Assembly (NCBI RefSeq): GCF_004348445.1
Contig: NZ_SMKV01000009.1
Location: 62,001-126,000, forward strand
DNA length: 64,000 bases
Direction: 5' to 3'
From: Saccharopolyspora aridisoli
GTDB taxonomy: Bacteria; Actinomycetota; Actinomycetes; Mycobacteriales; Pseudonocardiaceae
Part shown: positions 1-9,166 of the stretch, in pieces
How the letters are laid out: every line of letters begins with the position of its first letter
How positions within the stretch are numbered: the stretch's first letter is position 1
Notes under the pieces: generated by a model
The model's database searches: none
What the model saw: only the letters and a program-made list of their open reading frames with translations
Told to the model about the DNA's origin: nothing
Position numbers and translations under genes: made by a program

Positions 1-364
1 TCGTCGGAGCATACGACCGGTTGAGCTCGGCGGTCGAACATCATGTACGGCACCCGGAGCAGTCGCGACACCTGTGTCGGGCGGCCATCCGCGTGGCCGG
101 TGGACGAAGTACCGCTACCGTACGCGATCAGTTCGTCGATGAACCGCGACGGAGTTCGAACCCTCCGCTGTTGGACGCTCAACCCACCCCTAGAGGTTGC
201 GCTGGCAATTCTTCGCCATAACCCCTGTTCGGTGCCCCGCAGCTGTACGGATTGAGCCGATCCGGTCAAAAGCTAACACAGCACCTACAGCCATCGAAAA
301 GCGTTCGCCACACTTCCGGGGCACCGATGCGTAGTCGCTCGACATGCTCCACGACCATTCGTGA
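1..364. other. Left-edge region with no supported gene
   Basis: The short open frames here have no convincing ribosome-binding site, domain or composition, and I see no clear repeat or hairpin. The right part presumably held the promoter of the lysozyme gene whose remains start at about 378. Confidence 0.5.
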
Positions 365-377
365 ATGCGAGGCCACG

Positions 378-752
378 ATGACTGCACGCGGTCGCTCAGC
401 CTGGTCATGGTGGTTGCACCGGCGTGCTCGGTGCTCACCGCTCCGGCTCAGGCGCGTCCTGCCGTCGAGGGCAACGCGACGCTGGGATCGCAGATCCGCA
501 GCGACACCTACCACGCGCGCACCGGCCGCTACCCGGTCATCTGCACGAGGACGAACTGGTGGAACCAGTGCGTCTCCGGATCCTTCGGCACCACCAACCC
601 GCTGTGCACGGCCCGCTACGCCGACAGCCCCGGCGAACTCCCCCCCCCCGCGGCTGGCTGCTGTGGACCTTCTGGCAGCACAGCTCAGACCCCCTGGACA
701 GAACACCTCCAACGGCCCCATGGCAGGCCTCCAAGCCCTGGCCCACGGCTGA
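378..752 (+). pseudogene. Decayed secreted GH25 lysozyme (muramidase)
   Basis: The remains read in three frames. Frame 2 gives a signal peptide (SLVMVVAPACSVLTAPAQA) followed by PAVEG, the usual start of a mature GH25 domain. It then jumps to a late part of the fold: TYHARTGRYPVICTRTNWW, TNPL, ARYADSPGELPP. At a run of ten C (640-649) the reading moves to frame 1 for GWLLWTFWQHSSD, and near a run of five C (690-694) to frame 0 for NTSNGPMAGLQALAHG and a stop at 752. Intact actinomycete GH25 enzymes have over 200 residues. About 110 residues, including the DVSHY-type active-site strand, are missing between PAVEG and TYHAR. Family assignment is from recognised motif order. The two frame changes at C runs could be sequencing errors, but the internal deletion cannot. 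Confidence 0.75.
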
Positions 753-869
753 CCCGCCCCGAAGGGAACCCCGAACACGGTCGTGATCGGGGGCGGAACA
801 CGGGGAAGCCGGTCAGCGCGGCGCGGGAGGAGGTCGTCCGGTGATCGCGATTCGGGGAGGATCACTGAC

Positions 870-1853
870 ATGGGTGAACGCAGGGTCGGGTTGGTTCTGA
901 CGATCGCGCTCGCGATCCTCGTGCTGTGCGGGGTGAGCGTGGCGTTGTTGGTGTTCGACCCGCGCACCACCGGGGCGGACGCTCTGCGGACCGGTGGGCT
1001 TGCGGCTGGATCGGTGGTCGCGCTGTACGCGCTGTGGCTCAACGATCGGCGGCGGCGAGTCGAGGAGCAGCGGCAGTCCCTGGAGAGCCGCCGCGCCGAC
1101 CTGGACCGCGACCGCGTCGCCGATGAGCGATTCGCCCGCGCGGTCGAGCTGCTGGGGCACGAGACCGACCAGGTCAGGGTGGGTGCGCTGCACGCGCTGG
1201 CAGGCCTGGCGCGCAGCAATCGCGACTACACCCAGACCGTCCTCGACGTGCTCTGCTCCTACCTGCGCCGCCCCTTCCAGCACCCGCGCTACTCGTCGTC
1301 GCAGCGCTGGGAGCCGGAGGAGGCAGACGACGCCGAGCGGCAGCTGCAGGTGCGGCTGACCGCGCAGCGGCTGATCACCGAGCTGCTGCCCGGCGCGGAC
1401 GACGCCGACGAACCGGCCTTCGACCTCGATCTGACCGGGGCGACGCTGGAGTACTTCGAGCTGTCCGACCGCAAGGTCGGCACCGTCCTGCTGCGCCACG
1501 CGCACCTGTTCAGCAGCAACAACCTCAGCCGCAGCGCCTTCCACGGCAACGTCTACTTCACCGGCAGCGCCTTCGGCACCGGAAGGCTCAGCGGCAGGTT
1601 CCGCTGCGACGACGCGGTGTTCCACCGCCGCGCGTGGTTCAGCGGCGTGCACTTCGGCGGCCCGGTGCGCTGCCAGCGAAGCACGTTCCACGGGCCCGTG
1701 AAGTTCTCCGGCAGCACCTTCACCGACGAGGTGACGCTGGCCGGTTCGACGTTCGAAGGGCGGTCGGACTTCGACGGCGTCGTCTTCGAGCAGGCTCCAG
1801 ACCTGACCGGAACGACAGGAGCCCCGACCATCGCGGTCGGGGCTCCTGAGTGA
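870..1853 (+). CDS. Two-TM membrane protein with pentapeptide-like C-terminal repeats
   Basis: 327 aa. I chose ATG 870 because GGGGAGG lies 9 bases upstream and the two membrane segments (about 8-28 and 44-62) follow at once. A basic, coiled-coil-prone stretch (about 63-90) leads into a helical region with RAVELLGHE and VRVGALHALAGLAR. The last 120 residues have Phe-centred repeats (STFHGPVKF, STFTDEVTL, STFEGRSDF) typical of pentapeptide-repeat beta-helices. Such proteins are common in actinomycetes and mostly of unknown function. A 13-bp hairpin covers the last codons, so the C-terminus also encodes a terminator. Confidence 0.85.
   Translation: MGERRVGLVLTIALAILVLCGVSVALLVFDPRTTGADALRTGGLAAGSVVALYALWLNDRRRRVEEQRQSLESRRADLDRDRVADERFARAVELLGHETDQVRVGALHALAGLARSNRDYTQTVLDVLCSYLRRPFQHPRYSSSQRWEPEEADDAERQLQVRLTAQRLITELLPGADDADEPAFDLDLTGATLEYFELSDRKVGTVLLRHAHLFSSNNLSRSAFHGNVYFTGSAFGTGRLSGRFRCDDAVFHRRAWFSGVHFGGPVRCQRSTFHGPVKFSGSTFTDEVTLAGSTFEGRSDFDGVVFEQAPDLTGTTGAPTIAVGAPE
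1817..1847. terminator. Bidirectional hairpin inside the 3' end of a CDS
   Basis: A perfect 13-bp stem (1817-1829 with 1835-1847, arm AGGAGCCCCGACC) with a 5-base loop. It lies between convergent genes: the pentapeptide protein stops at 1853 and purL ends at 1869. The arms are entirely within coding sequence. Confidence 0.8.
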
Positions 1854-1868
1854 GCGGACTTCCGGTCC

Positions 1869-4178
1869 TCAGCCGAACAGCTTGGGCAGGGTTCCTTCCC
1901 AGGCCTCGCGCAGCTCCGGCAGCGGGATCTCGGTGACGTCCTGGATGTCCAGGGAGTTCGAGCCCGCGTCGGCGACGCCGACCTTGGCCCACGGCAGGCT
2001 GCGGGCGGTGCACATGTCGGTGAACCGCTGCTCCTCGGAACGCGGGACCGCGACGAGGACACGACCGGCGGACTCGGAGAACAGCTGGACGAACGGGTCC
2101 GCGTCCTCCGGCAGCACCACGCGTGCACCGCACTCGCCGACCAGCGTCGTCTCGACCAACGCCTGCGCCAGACCGCCCTCGGAGAGGTCGTGCGCCGCGG
2201 AGATCATGCCGTCGCGGGAACCCGCGAGCAGGATCTCGGCCAGCAGCTTCTCGCGGGCCAGGTCGACCTCCGGCGGCGTGCCGCCGAGGTGGTCGTGCGC
2301 CACGCGGGCCCACTCCGAACCGCCGAACTCCTCGCGCGTCTCGCCGAGCAGGATCAGCGTCTCGCCCTCCTCGCCACCGATTCCGGTGGGGATGCGGCGG
2401 GCGACGTCGTCGATCGTGCCGAGCACGCCGACGACCGGAGTCGGCAGGATCGCCTGCTGACCGGTCTGGTTGTAGAAGCTGACGTTGCCACCGGTGACCG
2501 GGATGCCCAGCTCGGCGCAGGCGTCGGCCAGGCCACGCACCGCCTGCTGGAACTGCCACATCACGCCGGGGTCCTCGGGCGAGCCGAAGTTCAGGCAGTT
2601 GGTGACGGCCGTCGGGGTGGCACCGGTCGTGGCCACGTTGCGGTACGCCTCCGCCAGCGCCAGCTGCGCACCCGTGTACGGGTCGAGCCGGGTGTAGCGG
2701 GCGTTGCAGTCGGTGGCGATCGCGATGCCGCGACCGGTCTCCTCGTCGATGCGCAGCACGCCGCCGTCGGATGGCTGGGCCAGCACGGTGTTGCCCCGAA
2801 CGTAGCGGTCGTACTGGTCGGTGACCCACGCGCGCGAGCACAGGTTCGGCGAGGCGGCCATCGTCAGGATGGTCTCCCGCAGCTCGTCCGAAGTGGACGG
2901 ACGGGCCAGGGTGTTGGCGTTGTCGGCGGCGATGAGGTCCTGCTCGCCCGGCCGCTCGACGGGACGCTGGTAGACCGGACCGTGGTGGGCCACGGTCCGC
3001 GGCGGCACGTCGACGACGAGCTCGTCCTGCCAGTGGATCTCGAGGTTCTCGCCGTCGGTGACCTCACCGATGACGTTGGCCGTGACGTCCCACTTCTGGC
3101 AGACCTTCATGAACTCGTCAACCTTGGACGGATCCACGACGGCGCACATGCGCTCCTGGGACTCGCTGGAGAGGATCTCCGCAGCGTTCATGCCGGCGGC
3201 GCGCAGCGGGACCTGGTCCAGGTCGACGCGCATGCCACCGTCACCGGCCGCCGCCAGCTCGGAGGTCGCGCAGGACAGCCCGGCGCCGCCGAGGTCCTGG
3301 ATGCCCACGACCAGGCCCGAGTGGTACAGGTCCAGGCAGCACTCGATGAGCACCTTCTCGGCGAACGGGTCGCCGACCTGCACGCTGGGCAGCTTCTTGC
3401 GGCCGCCCGCGCTCTCGTCGCCGTCGAAGGTCTCCGAGGCCAGCACGGACACGCCGCCGATGCCGTCGAGGCCGGTGCGCGCGCCGAAGAGGATGATCTT
3501 GTTGCCCTTGCCGGAGGCGTGCGCGAGGTGCAGGTCCTCGGTCTTCATCACGCCGACGCACATGGCGTTGACCAGCGGGTTTCCGGCGTAGGACTCGTCG
3601 AAGACGACCTCGCCGCCGATGTTGGGCAGACCCAGGCAGTTCCCGTAGCCGCCGACTCCGGCGACGATGCCCGGCAGGACGCGCTTGGTGTCCGGGGCAT
3701 CGGCGGGGCCGAAGCGCAGCGGGTCGGCGACGGCGACCGGGCGGGCGCCCATCGCCATGATGTCGCGGACGATGCCGCCCACCCCCGTGGCCGCGCCCTG
3801 GTAGGGCTCGACGTAGGACGGGTGGTTGTGGCTCTCCAGCTTGAAGGTGACCGCCCAGCCGTCGCCGATGTCGACCACGCCGGCGTTCTCGCCGATGCCG
3901 GCGAGCATCTTGGCGCGCATCTCGTCGGTGGTGGTCTCGCCGAAGTACTTGAGGTGGACCTTCGAGGACTTGTAGGAGCAGTGCTCGCTCCACATCACCG
4001 AGTACATCGCCAGCTCGGCCTCGGTGGGCCGGCGGCCGAGGATCTCGCGGATCCGCTGGTACTCGTCGTCCTTCAGGCCCAGCTCGCGGAACGGCTGGTC
4101 GACGTCCGGAGAGGCCTTCGCCCGGTCGACGGAGTCGATGTGGCCGGCTCCACCGGCCGTGTCGATCGTGTCGGTCAC
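1869..4178 (-). CDS. purL: Phosphoribosylformylglycinamidine synthase, large subunit
   Basis: 769 aa, the size of the small (Bacillus-type) PurL that works with separate PurS and PurQ. It converts FGAR, ATP and glutamine-derived ammonia to FGAM, step 4 of IMP synthesis, in the cytoplasm. Visible motifs are [15 protein letters not shown] near residue 60, [20 protein letters not shown] with the catalytic His region near 115, and [11 protein letters not shown] in the second half. Last gene of purSQL; its ATG overlaps the purQ stop by 4 nt (ATGA), implying translational coupling. It ends facing a strong shared hairpin. Confidence 0.98.
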   Translation of the reverse strand: MTDTIDTAGGAGHIDSVDRAKASPDVDQPFRELGLKDDEYQRIREILGRRPTEAELAMYSVMWSEHCSYKSSKVHLKYFGETTTDEMRAKMLAGIGENAGVVDIGDGWAVTFKLESHNHPSYVEPYQGAATGVGGIVRDIMAMGARPVAVADPLRFGPADAPDTKRVLPGIVAGVGGYGNCLGLPNIGGEVVFDESYAGNPLVNAMCVGVMKTEDLHLAHASGKGNKIILFGARTGLDGIGGVSVLASETFDGDESAGGRKKLPSVQVGDPFAEKVLIECCLDLYHSGLVVGIQDLGGAGLSCATSELAAAGDGGMRVDLDQVPLRAAGMNAAEILSSESQERMCAVVDPSKVDEFMKVCQKWDVTANVIGEVTDGENLEIHWQDELVVDVPPRTVAHHGPVYQRPVERPGEQDLIAADNANTLARPSTSDELRETILTMAASPNLCSRAWVTDQYDRYVRGNTVLAQPSDGGVLRIDEETGRGIAIATDCNARYTRLDPYTGAQLALAEAYRNVATTGATPTAVTNCLNFGSPEDPGVMWQFQQAVRGLADACAELGIPVTGGNVSFYNQTGQQAILPTPVVGVLGTIDDVARRIPTGIGGEEGETLILLGETREEFGGSEWARVAHDHLGGTPPEVDLAREKLLAEILLAGSRDGMISAAHDLSEGGLAQALVETTLVGECGARVVLPEDADPFVQLFSESAGRVLVAVPRSEEQRFTDMCTARSLPWAKVGVADAGSNSLDIQDVTEIPLPELREAWEGTLPKLFG

Positions 4179-4852
4179 GCTGCCACCAAAGAATCCAGAG
4201 CGGACAGGAACATGCCGAGGCCGTCGTCGGTGGGCCCGGTCAGCGGGTCGATCGCGTGCTCGGGGTGCGGCATCATGCCCGCGATCCGCCCGCGCGCGTC
4301 GGTGATGCCCGCGATGTCGCGCCGCGACCCGTTCGGGTTCTCACCGGCGTAGCGGAACAGCACGCGGCCGTCGCCTTCGAGCTGGTCGAGCACGGCCTCG
4401 TCGGCCACGTAGTTGCCCTCGCCGTGCTTGATCGGGATGAGCAGCTCGGCGCCGGCGTCGTAGCGAGTGGTCCAGGCGCTGGAGTTGTTCTCCACCTTCA
4501 GCCACTGGTCGCGGCACACGTAGTGCAGGCCCGCGTTGCGGGTCAGCACGCCGGGCAGCAGCCCGGTTTCGCACAAGATCTGGAAGCCGTTGCACACGCC
4601 GAGCACCGGCATCCCCTTGCCCGCGGCGACGATGACCTCGGTCATCACCGGCGCGAACTTGGCGATCGCGCCGCAGCGCAGGTAGTCGCCGTAGGAGAAG
4701 CCGCCGGGCACGACCACGGCGTCGACGCCCTTGAGGTCGTGGTCGGCGTGCCACAGGGCGACGGCCTCGCCACCGGCGCGGCGGACCGCGCGCGCGGCGT
4801 CGACGTCGTCGAGCGTGCCGGGGAAGGTGATGATGCCGATCTTCGCGCTCAT
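4175..4852 (-). CDS. purQ: Phosphoribosylformylglycinamidine synthase, glutaminase subunit
   Basis: 225 aa class I glutamine amidotransferase that releases ammonia from glutamine for PurL. The nucleophile is Cys87 in [12 protein letters not shown], and the His/Glu pair is in [11 protein letters not shown] near the C-terminus. The N-terminus ([12 protein letters not shown]) is typical of PurQ. It overlaps purL by 4 nt downstream and purS by 4 nt upstream, so all three subunits are coupled. Confidence 0.98.
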   Translation of the reverse strand: MSAKIGIITFPGTLDDVDAARAVRRAGGEAVALWHADHDLKGVDAVVVPGGFSYGDYLRCGAIAKFAPVMTEVIVAAGKGMPVLGVCNGFQILCETGLLPGVLTRNAGLHYVCRDQWLKVENNSSAWTTRYDAGAELLIPIKHGEGNYVADEAVLDQLEGDGRVLFRYAGENPNGSRRDIAGITDARGRIAGMMPHPEHAIDPLTGPTDDGLGMFLSALDSLVAA

Positions 4853-5088
4853 GCTTCCACCCGGCGCACGACGAAGTCCTCGATCACGGGGTTGGCCAGC
4901 AACGTTTCAGCGATGTTGGCGAGCGTGGCGTCGTCGACGTCGTCGGCGACCTCCAGCTCGAACCGCTTTCCCTGGCGGACTTCGGTGATGCCGTCGAACC
5001 CGAGACGGGGCAGCGCGTTGGCCACCGCCTGTCCCTGCGGATCGAGGATCTCCTGCTTCGGCATGACGTCGACAACGACTCGGGCCAC
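4849..5088 (-). CDS. purS: Phosphoribosylformylglycinamidine synthase subunit PurS
   Basis: 79 aa, full length for PurS, the small protein that bridges PurL and PurQ and helps channel ammonia. Typical features are the start [17 protein letters not shown], the central [15 protein letters not shown] and VEDFVV-like end (VIEDFVVRR). First gene of the operon; its stop overlaps the purQ start by 4 nt. The promoter should lie in 5089-5323, which is shared with the divergent secreted-protein gene. Confidence 0.97.
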   Translation of the reverse strand: MARVVVDVMPKQEILDPQGQAVANALPRLGFDGITEVRQGKRFELEVADDVDDATLANIAETLLANPVIEDFVVRRVEA

Positions 5089-5323
5089 GGGTGCTGCTCC
5101 CGGTTTCCGTGCAGATCCGCCGGTACCGGCGGATGGCCAGCAGTACCTGCGCAGCGTAACTGAGCTGGGCGTTCACCCCTCCGAGCAGGGGCCTGACGTG
5201 CGTCGCAGCTCACCCACCAACTGTGTGCCGCGTCACGAAATAGGTGTCGTCTGAACCTGTTCCCGAGTTGGACGTCCTCAGGGCATCAACAACATCGCTC
5301 GCCGCACTGAGGGGATTTTCACG

Positions 5324-5737
5324 ATGCGCAGCTCGAAGACCGCGCTCGCCGGAGCCGCACTCGCCGGCCTCGCGCTGACCACCGCCGCGCCCATCGCCGC
5401 CGCCGCTCCGGCCACCACCGCAACCGCACCGGCCGCCACGGTCACCGCCCAGGGCGGCGGACTGACCGTCGACCACACCGCCGTGCGCCCGGGTGAGCAG
5501 CTGACGATCCACCTCGACCACGGGCCGGAGGCGCTGAGCTGGATCTCCTCCGGTTCGTTCGTCCGCGACTCCGAGCACCCGATGGGCGCCGACGAGGGCG
5601 TCGCCCACGTGGTCCGCGACTCCGGCGGCAGCGCCGACGCGGTCGCCACCATCGGCGACGTCCCGCCCGGCCAGTACGTGGTGCACGCACGCGTGGGCGG
5701 CGGCTCGGTCCCGGGCGTCACCATCACCGTCCGGTGA
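5324..5737 (+). CDS. Small secreted protein of unknown function
   Basis: 137 aa. An Ala-rich signal peptide (basic MRSSK, hydrophobic core to about residue 28) precedes a short Ala/Thr linker and one likely beta-sandwich domain beginning LTVDHTAVRPGEQLTI. That pattern resembles small immunoglobulin-like or export-anchor folds. It has no Cys and no sortase motif. It is divergent from purS and followed 5 bases later by a 12-bp terminator, so it is probably monocistronic. I do not recognise a function. Confidence 0.85.
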   Translation: MRSSKTALAGAALAGLALTTAAPIAAAAPATTATAPAATVTAQGGGLTVDHTAVRPGEQLTIHLDHGPEALSWISSGSFVRDSEHPMGADEGVAHVVRDSGGSADAVATIGDVPPGQYVVHARVGGGSVPGVTITVR

Positions 5738-5742
5738 CTGGA

Positions 5743-5781
5743 GGCGGAGACCGGGGGCTCGGGGGTCCACCGGTCTCCGCC
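5743..5781 (+). terminator. Intrinsic terminator of the secreted-protein gene
   Basis: A perfect 12-bp stem GGCGGAGACCGG (5743-5754) with CCGGTCTCCGCC (5770-5781) around a G-rich 15-base loop, starting 5 bases after the stop codon. No U-tract, as usual in high-GC actinomycetes. Confidence 0.75.
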
Positions 5782-5848
5782 CTCGCGCGGTGGTGGCAGA
5801 GTGGGGCGCGGGTTTCGCCCGCTGCGACCGCTGCGGAGGAGGATTCGC

Positions 5849-6484
5849 GTGCACATCACCCACTTCGGACATGCGTGCGTGCTGCTGGAGACCGGGTCGG
5901 CCAAGCTGCTGCTCGACCCGGGCGCGTTCTCGACCGACTTCGAGGACCTGCGCGACCTCGACGCCGTGCTGATCACCCACCAGCACCCCGACCACCTCGA
6001 CTTCGACCGGCTACCGGCGCTGCTGGCCGCCAACCCGGACGCCCGTCTGGTCGTCGACCCGGGCAGCGCTCCCGTCGTCGCCGAGAAGGGGCTGACCGCT
6101 ACCACGGCTCGGCCCGGCGATGCCCTTGACCTGGGCGGATCTTCGATCGACATCGTCGGTGGGCAGCACGCGGTGATCCACCCGGACATCCCGAACGTCG
6201 ACAACATCGGCTACCTCGTCGACCACGGCGCCTTCTACCACCCGGGCGATGCGTTCCACGTCCCCGAGCAGCGGGTCGACGTGCTGGGCCTGCCGACCGG
6301 CGCGCCCTGGCTCAAGCTCTCCGAGGCCGTCGACTTCCTGCGCGCCGTCGCACCGCGCGCCGCCGTTCCGATCCACGAAGCGGTCCTGGCGATGCCCGCG
6401 ATGCACTACCGCAGGTTCGAAGAGCTCAGCCCCTCGGAGACCACGGTCGACGTCCTCCCCCGGGGCTCGGCGACCGAGGTCTAG
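5849..6484 (+). CDS. Metallo-beta-lactamase-fold hydrolase (UlaG-like)
   Basis: 211 aa from GTG 5849, preceded 6 bases upstream by a strong GGAGGAGG. The N-terminus HITHFGHACVLLE and the metal motif THQHPDHLDF (residues 42-51) mark the MBL fold. A later His/Asp pair is in GAFYHPGDAFHV, and a final His in VPIHEAVL. The arrangement is that of the small UlaG/YtnP-like group of metal-dependent hydrolases; the substrate is unknown. It is likely cytoplasmic, having no signal peptide. Function beyond fold is not supported. Confidence 0.9.
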   Translation: MHITHFGHACVLLETGSAKLLLDPGAFSTDFEDLRDLDAVLITHQHPDHLDFDRLPALLAANPDARLVVDPGSAPVVAEKGLTATTARPGDALDLGGSSIDIVGGQHAVIHPDIPNVDNIGYLVDHGAFYHPGDAFHVPEQRVDVLGLPTGAPWLKLSEAVDFLRAVAPRAAVPIHEAVLAMPAMHYRRFEELSPSETTVDVLPRGSATEV

Positions 6485-6520
6485 GCACCTGGCGGTTCTG
6501 ATCACAGCCGTCAGGGCCGT

Positions 6521-6550
6521 CGATCATGGACGGCTCGACCAGGACCGCCC
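6521..6550 (+). repeat. Dispersed repeat copy (pairs with 59208-59237)
   Basis: The stretch containing CATGGACGG and GGACCGCC matches 59208-59237 at roughly 25 of 29 positions by eye, and an AGCCGTC/GGGC block lies upstream in both. Both copies are intergenic, here between the MBL gene and the DUF2334 gene. Confidence 0.5.
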
Positions 6551-6552
6551 GA

Positions 6553-7296
6553 TCACCGGGCCTCGTGCGGAATTCGCGGCTCCGGGATTCGGTCCGGCTC
6601 GGAGCGGACCGTGGCGAACGACGCGTAGGTGACCGGCTCGGTGCCGTGGTGCAGCGCGAGGTCCACCGCGTCCAGGATGGCGTGGCGCACTGCCGGTTTT
6701 GCCAACGTCTGCGCCTCCAGCGCCAAGCGGACGGCACGTCCCCGGCGAGCCGCGCGACCGGCACCCAGCACCAGCGCCCGGCACCACCACGGCTCGGCGA
6801 CCTCACCCGGACCCAAGATCCGGATGCGGGAGCGCAGCACGCTGCCGGTGCCGAGGTCGCGCACCCCCATGGCGTCCGCGCACACCGCGAAACCGCGCCG
6901 CTGAGCGGCCAGGACCGTCCCCGGCGAGGCCAGCCAGCGCGGCGGGATGAACGTGTGCGTGCGCAGCCCGGCCTGCTCCAGCACCGCCGAGGCCGCCACC
7001 AGCCGCAAACCCGCTTCGTGCGCGGGGAGCCGCGCCGCGGGCGCGAGCCGCGATCGCAGACCGGGTGCGGTCCTGGCGAAGCCGTGCAGGCTCACGGTGT
7101 CCCCGCGGTCGAGCCGATCGGCCACCCAGCCGAGCAGCGGCGACTTGCTGTCGCGGGAGTCGAGGTCGGTCGGGCTCGGCGAGATCAACAGGGACAGCGG
7201 GACCTTCCGGCGGTCCAGCTCCGCGGCGAACTCCGCGCAGCTGTCCAGCGACCGGTGCTCCAGCCCCGACAACGACACCACGAGCGGCGTGCTCAC
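6553..7296 (-). CDS. DUF2334 domain protein (polysaccharide-deacetylase-like fold)
   Basis: 247 aa from GTG 7296 (VSTPLVVSLSGL); GTG 7302 is nearly as likely and neither has a clear ribosome site. The strand order LVVSLSGL, VPLSLLISP, DTVSLHGF, THTFIPPRWL, GFAVCADAMG fits the (beta/alpha) NodB-like fold of the DUF2334 family. The SLHG motif corresponds to the metal His region. A DUF2334 gene beside purC is common in this family of actinomycetes. Substrate unknown. The far longer open frame upstream is non-coding extension. Confidence 0.75.
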   Translation of the reverse strand: MSTPLVVSLSGLEHRSLDSCAEFAAELDRRKVPLSLLISPSPTDLDSRDSKSPLLGWVADRLDRGDTVSLHGFARTAPGLRSRLAPAARLPAHEAGLRLVAASAVLEQAGLRTHTFIPPRWLASPGTVLAAQRRGFAVCADAMGVRDLGTGSVLRSRIRILGPGEVAEPWWCRALVLGAGRAARRGRAVRLALEAQTLAKPAVRHAILDAVDLALHHGTEPVTYASFATVRSEPDRIPEPRIPHEAR

Positions 7297-7454
7297 AAAC
7301 ACCCATTCGGCCTGGCGCGGGTGACCGTTACCTGAAAGCCAGGTGTCCCCCCGACGCAAATCCGGCGAACCTCCACCGTGCAACCATCAAACGCACAGGC
7401 CAGGTCCACCCCGCGACACGCCGCCCAATCCCGCTACCGGGTGAAGCCGACGGG

Positions 7455-8345
7455 TCAGGAGCCCTGCAACCAGTCGGCGAAGGAGCGGCCCGTGATGCGC
7501 TCGTACGCCTCGATGTAGCGGGCCCGGGTGGCCTCGACGATGTGGTCCGGCAGCGCGGGCGGCGGGGTGTCGGAGTGGCGTTCCCAGCCGGATTCCTCCG
7601 AGGTCAGCCAGTTGCGGACGAACTGCTTGTCGAAGGACGGCTGGACCTTGCCCGCCTCGTAGCCGTCGGCGGGCCAGTAGCGCGACGAGTCCGGGGTGAG
7701 CACCTCGTCGCCCAGCACGAGCTCACCGGCGGCGTTGCGGCCGAACTCGAACTTCGTGTCCGCGAGGATCACCCCGCGCTCGCGCGCGTGCTCCGCCGCG
7801 CGGGCGTAGACGCGCAGCGTGAGGTCGCGCAGCTCGGCGGCGAGCTCGGCGCCCTCCTTCGCGGCCACGGCCTCGAAGCTCACGTTCTCGTCGTGCTCGC
7901 CGATCTCGGCCTTGGTCGCCGGCGTGAAGATCGGCTCCGGCAGCCGCGACGACTCGACGAGCCCGTCCGGCAGCGCGACGCCGCACACCGAACCGGTGCG
8001 CTCGTAGTCGGTCAGCCCGGATCCGGTCAGGTAACCGCGGGCCACGCACTCGACCTGCACCATGCTCAGCCGCTTCACCAGCAGCGCGCGGCCGCGCACC
8101 TCTGCGGGGATGCGCGGGTCGTCGTAGGCCACCAGGTGGTTGGGCAGCTCGTCGGCCAGCAGCTCGAACCAGAAGACGCTCATCGCGGTGAGCACGGCGC
8201 CCTTGTCCGGGATCGGCGTGGCCAGCACGTGGTCGTAGGCCGAGATGCGGTCCGAGGCGACCAGCAGCAGGTGTTCGTCGTCAACGGCGTGCAGCTGGCG
8301 AACCTTGCCTGCCGCGATCTGGGGGTAATCGGCGAGTGCAACCAC
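7455..8345 (-). CDS. purC: SAICAR synthetase
   Basis: 296 aa from GTG 8345, with GGGAGA upstream on the minus strand. It condenses CAIR with aspartate (step 8 of IMP synthesis). Signature blocks: [44 protein letters not shown] and LADTKFEFG, then [12 protein letters not shown]. Length fits the actinobacterial enzyme. The open frame continues over 400 codons upstream without a stop, but that extension has antisense-type composition and overlaps the tenA-like gene. 72 bases separate it from that divergent gene. Confidence 0.96.
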   Translation of the reverse strand: MVALADYPQIAAGKVRQLHAVDDEHLLLVASDRISAYDHVLATPIPDKGAVLTAMSVFWFELLADELPNHLVAYDDPRIPAEVRGRALLVKRLSMVQVECVARGYLTGSGLTDYERTGSVCGVALPDGLVESSRLPEPIFTPATKAEIGEHDENVSFEAVAAKEGAELAAELRDLTLRVYARAAEHARERGVILADTKFEFGRNAAGELVLGDEVLTPDSSRYWPADGYEAGKVQPSFDKQFVRNWLTSEESGWERHSDTPPPALPDHIVEATRARYIEAYERITGRSFADWLQGS

Positions 8346-8417
8346 GACGCGATTGTCTCCCACCGCAGGTTGGCGGCTCGCACGTGGTGGGATTGGGGGG
8401 ATCAGGAGGAGGAGATC

Positions 8418-9065
8418 GTGACCGACAACTTCACCGACTGGCTGCGTGGTCGCAGCGAACCAGACTGGACCGAGGTCGTGGAACACCCGTTCACCGACGC
8501 GCTGTTCGACGGGTCGATGCCCGACGAGTACATGAGCTCCTACCTGGTGCAGGACTACCAGTTCGTGGACGACTTCCTGGCGCTGCTCGGAGCCGCCGTC
8601 GCCCGGGCCGACCGGTACTCCTCGCGGCTGGCGCTGGCGGGCAGCATCGCGGTGGTCACCAGCGAGGAGAACACCTACTTCCAGCGCTCCTTCGACGCGC
8701 TGGGCATCGGTGAGGCCGACCGGGTCAACCCGGAGCTCGACCCGGCGACGGTGGCGTTCCGCGAGCTGATGCGCGACACCCGCGACAACGGCGGCTACGC
8801 CGAGGTCCTGACGGTGCTCACCGTCGCCGAGTGGACATACCTGGAGTGGGCCGTGCGCGCCCCCGCGAAGCCGGACAACTTCGTCCACGCCGAGTGGATC
8901 GAGCTGCACGCCAACCCCGATTTCCAGCAGTGGGTGAGCTGGCTGCGCTCCGAGCTCGACCGCGTCGGCGCCGAGCTGGACGAACGCGAACGAGCCCGGT
9001 GCCTGCGCCTGTTCCAGCAGGCCACCAGATGCGAGATCGACTTCTTCAACGCCCACTGGGACTGA
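8418..9065 (+). CDS. TenA/thiaminase-II family protein
   Basis: 215 aa from GTG 8418, with GGAGGAGGA 6 bases upstream. The all-helical TenA fold is indicated by [26 protein letters not shown], with the conserved Tyr/Asp region, [13 protein letters not shown] and the C-terminal [13 protein letters not shown], which matches the usual E-x-x-FF-x-x-x-W end. Family members hydrolyse aminomethyl-pyrimidines in thiamine salvage. I do not see the usual active-site Cys motif, so it may be a TenA_E-type member or have another role. No TPP riboswitch fits in the 72-base gap. Divergent from purC. Confidence 0.85.
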   Translation: MTDNFTDWLRGRSEPDWTEVVEHPFTDALFDGSMPDEYMSSYLVQDYQFVDDFLALLGAAVARADRYSSRLALAGSIAVVTSEENTYFQRSFDALGIGEADRVNPELDPATVAFRELMRDTRDNGGYAEVLTVLTVAEWTYLEWAVRAPAKPDNFVHAEWIELHANPDFQQWVSWLRSELDRVGAELDERERARCLRLFQQATRCEIDFFNAHWD

Positions 9066-9081
9066 GAACTGCTCCCGGGTC

Positions 9082-9155
9082 GCACGATTTTCAAACGGCA
9101 CTCGGGTCTCCGGTTTCCATTGAAGTCCGGTCCCTGATTCCCCTTGAAATCGTGC
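9082..9155. repeat. Imperfect palindromic intergenic repeat
   Basis: The outer arms GCACGATTTTCAA (9082-9094) and TTGAAATCGTGC (9144-9155) pair with one bulged base. The interior (TTGAAGTCCGGTCCCTGATT) resembles a unit of the array at 51934-52080 at about 22 of 30 positions. It lies between the convergent tenA-like gene and purB, and could act as a terminator. Confidence 0.55.
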
Positions 9156-9166
9156 AGCACCTGCGA

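Noticed and set aside
2190-4352. 720-codon open frame on the + strand
   Set aside because: Antisense to purL/purQ; its third-position GC bias mirrors the real genes and no domain is seen.
7065-8417. N-terminal extension of the TenA-like gene (666-codon frame)
   Set aside because: Overlaps purC in antisense, and the strong ribosome site is at 8405-8413 before GTG 8418.
8346-8417. TPP riboswitch for the TenA-like gene
   Set aside because: Only 72 bases separate it from purC, and no TPP core motif is visible.
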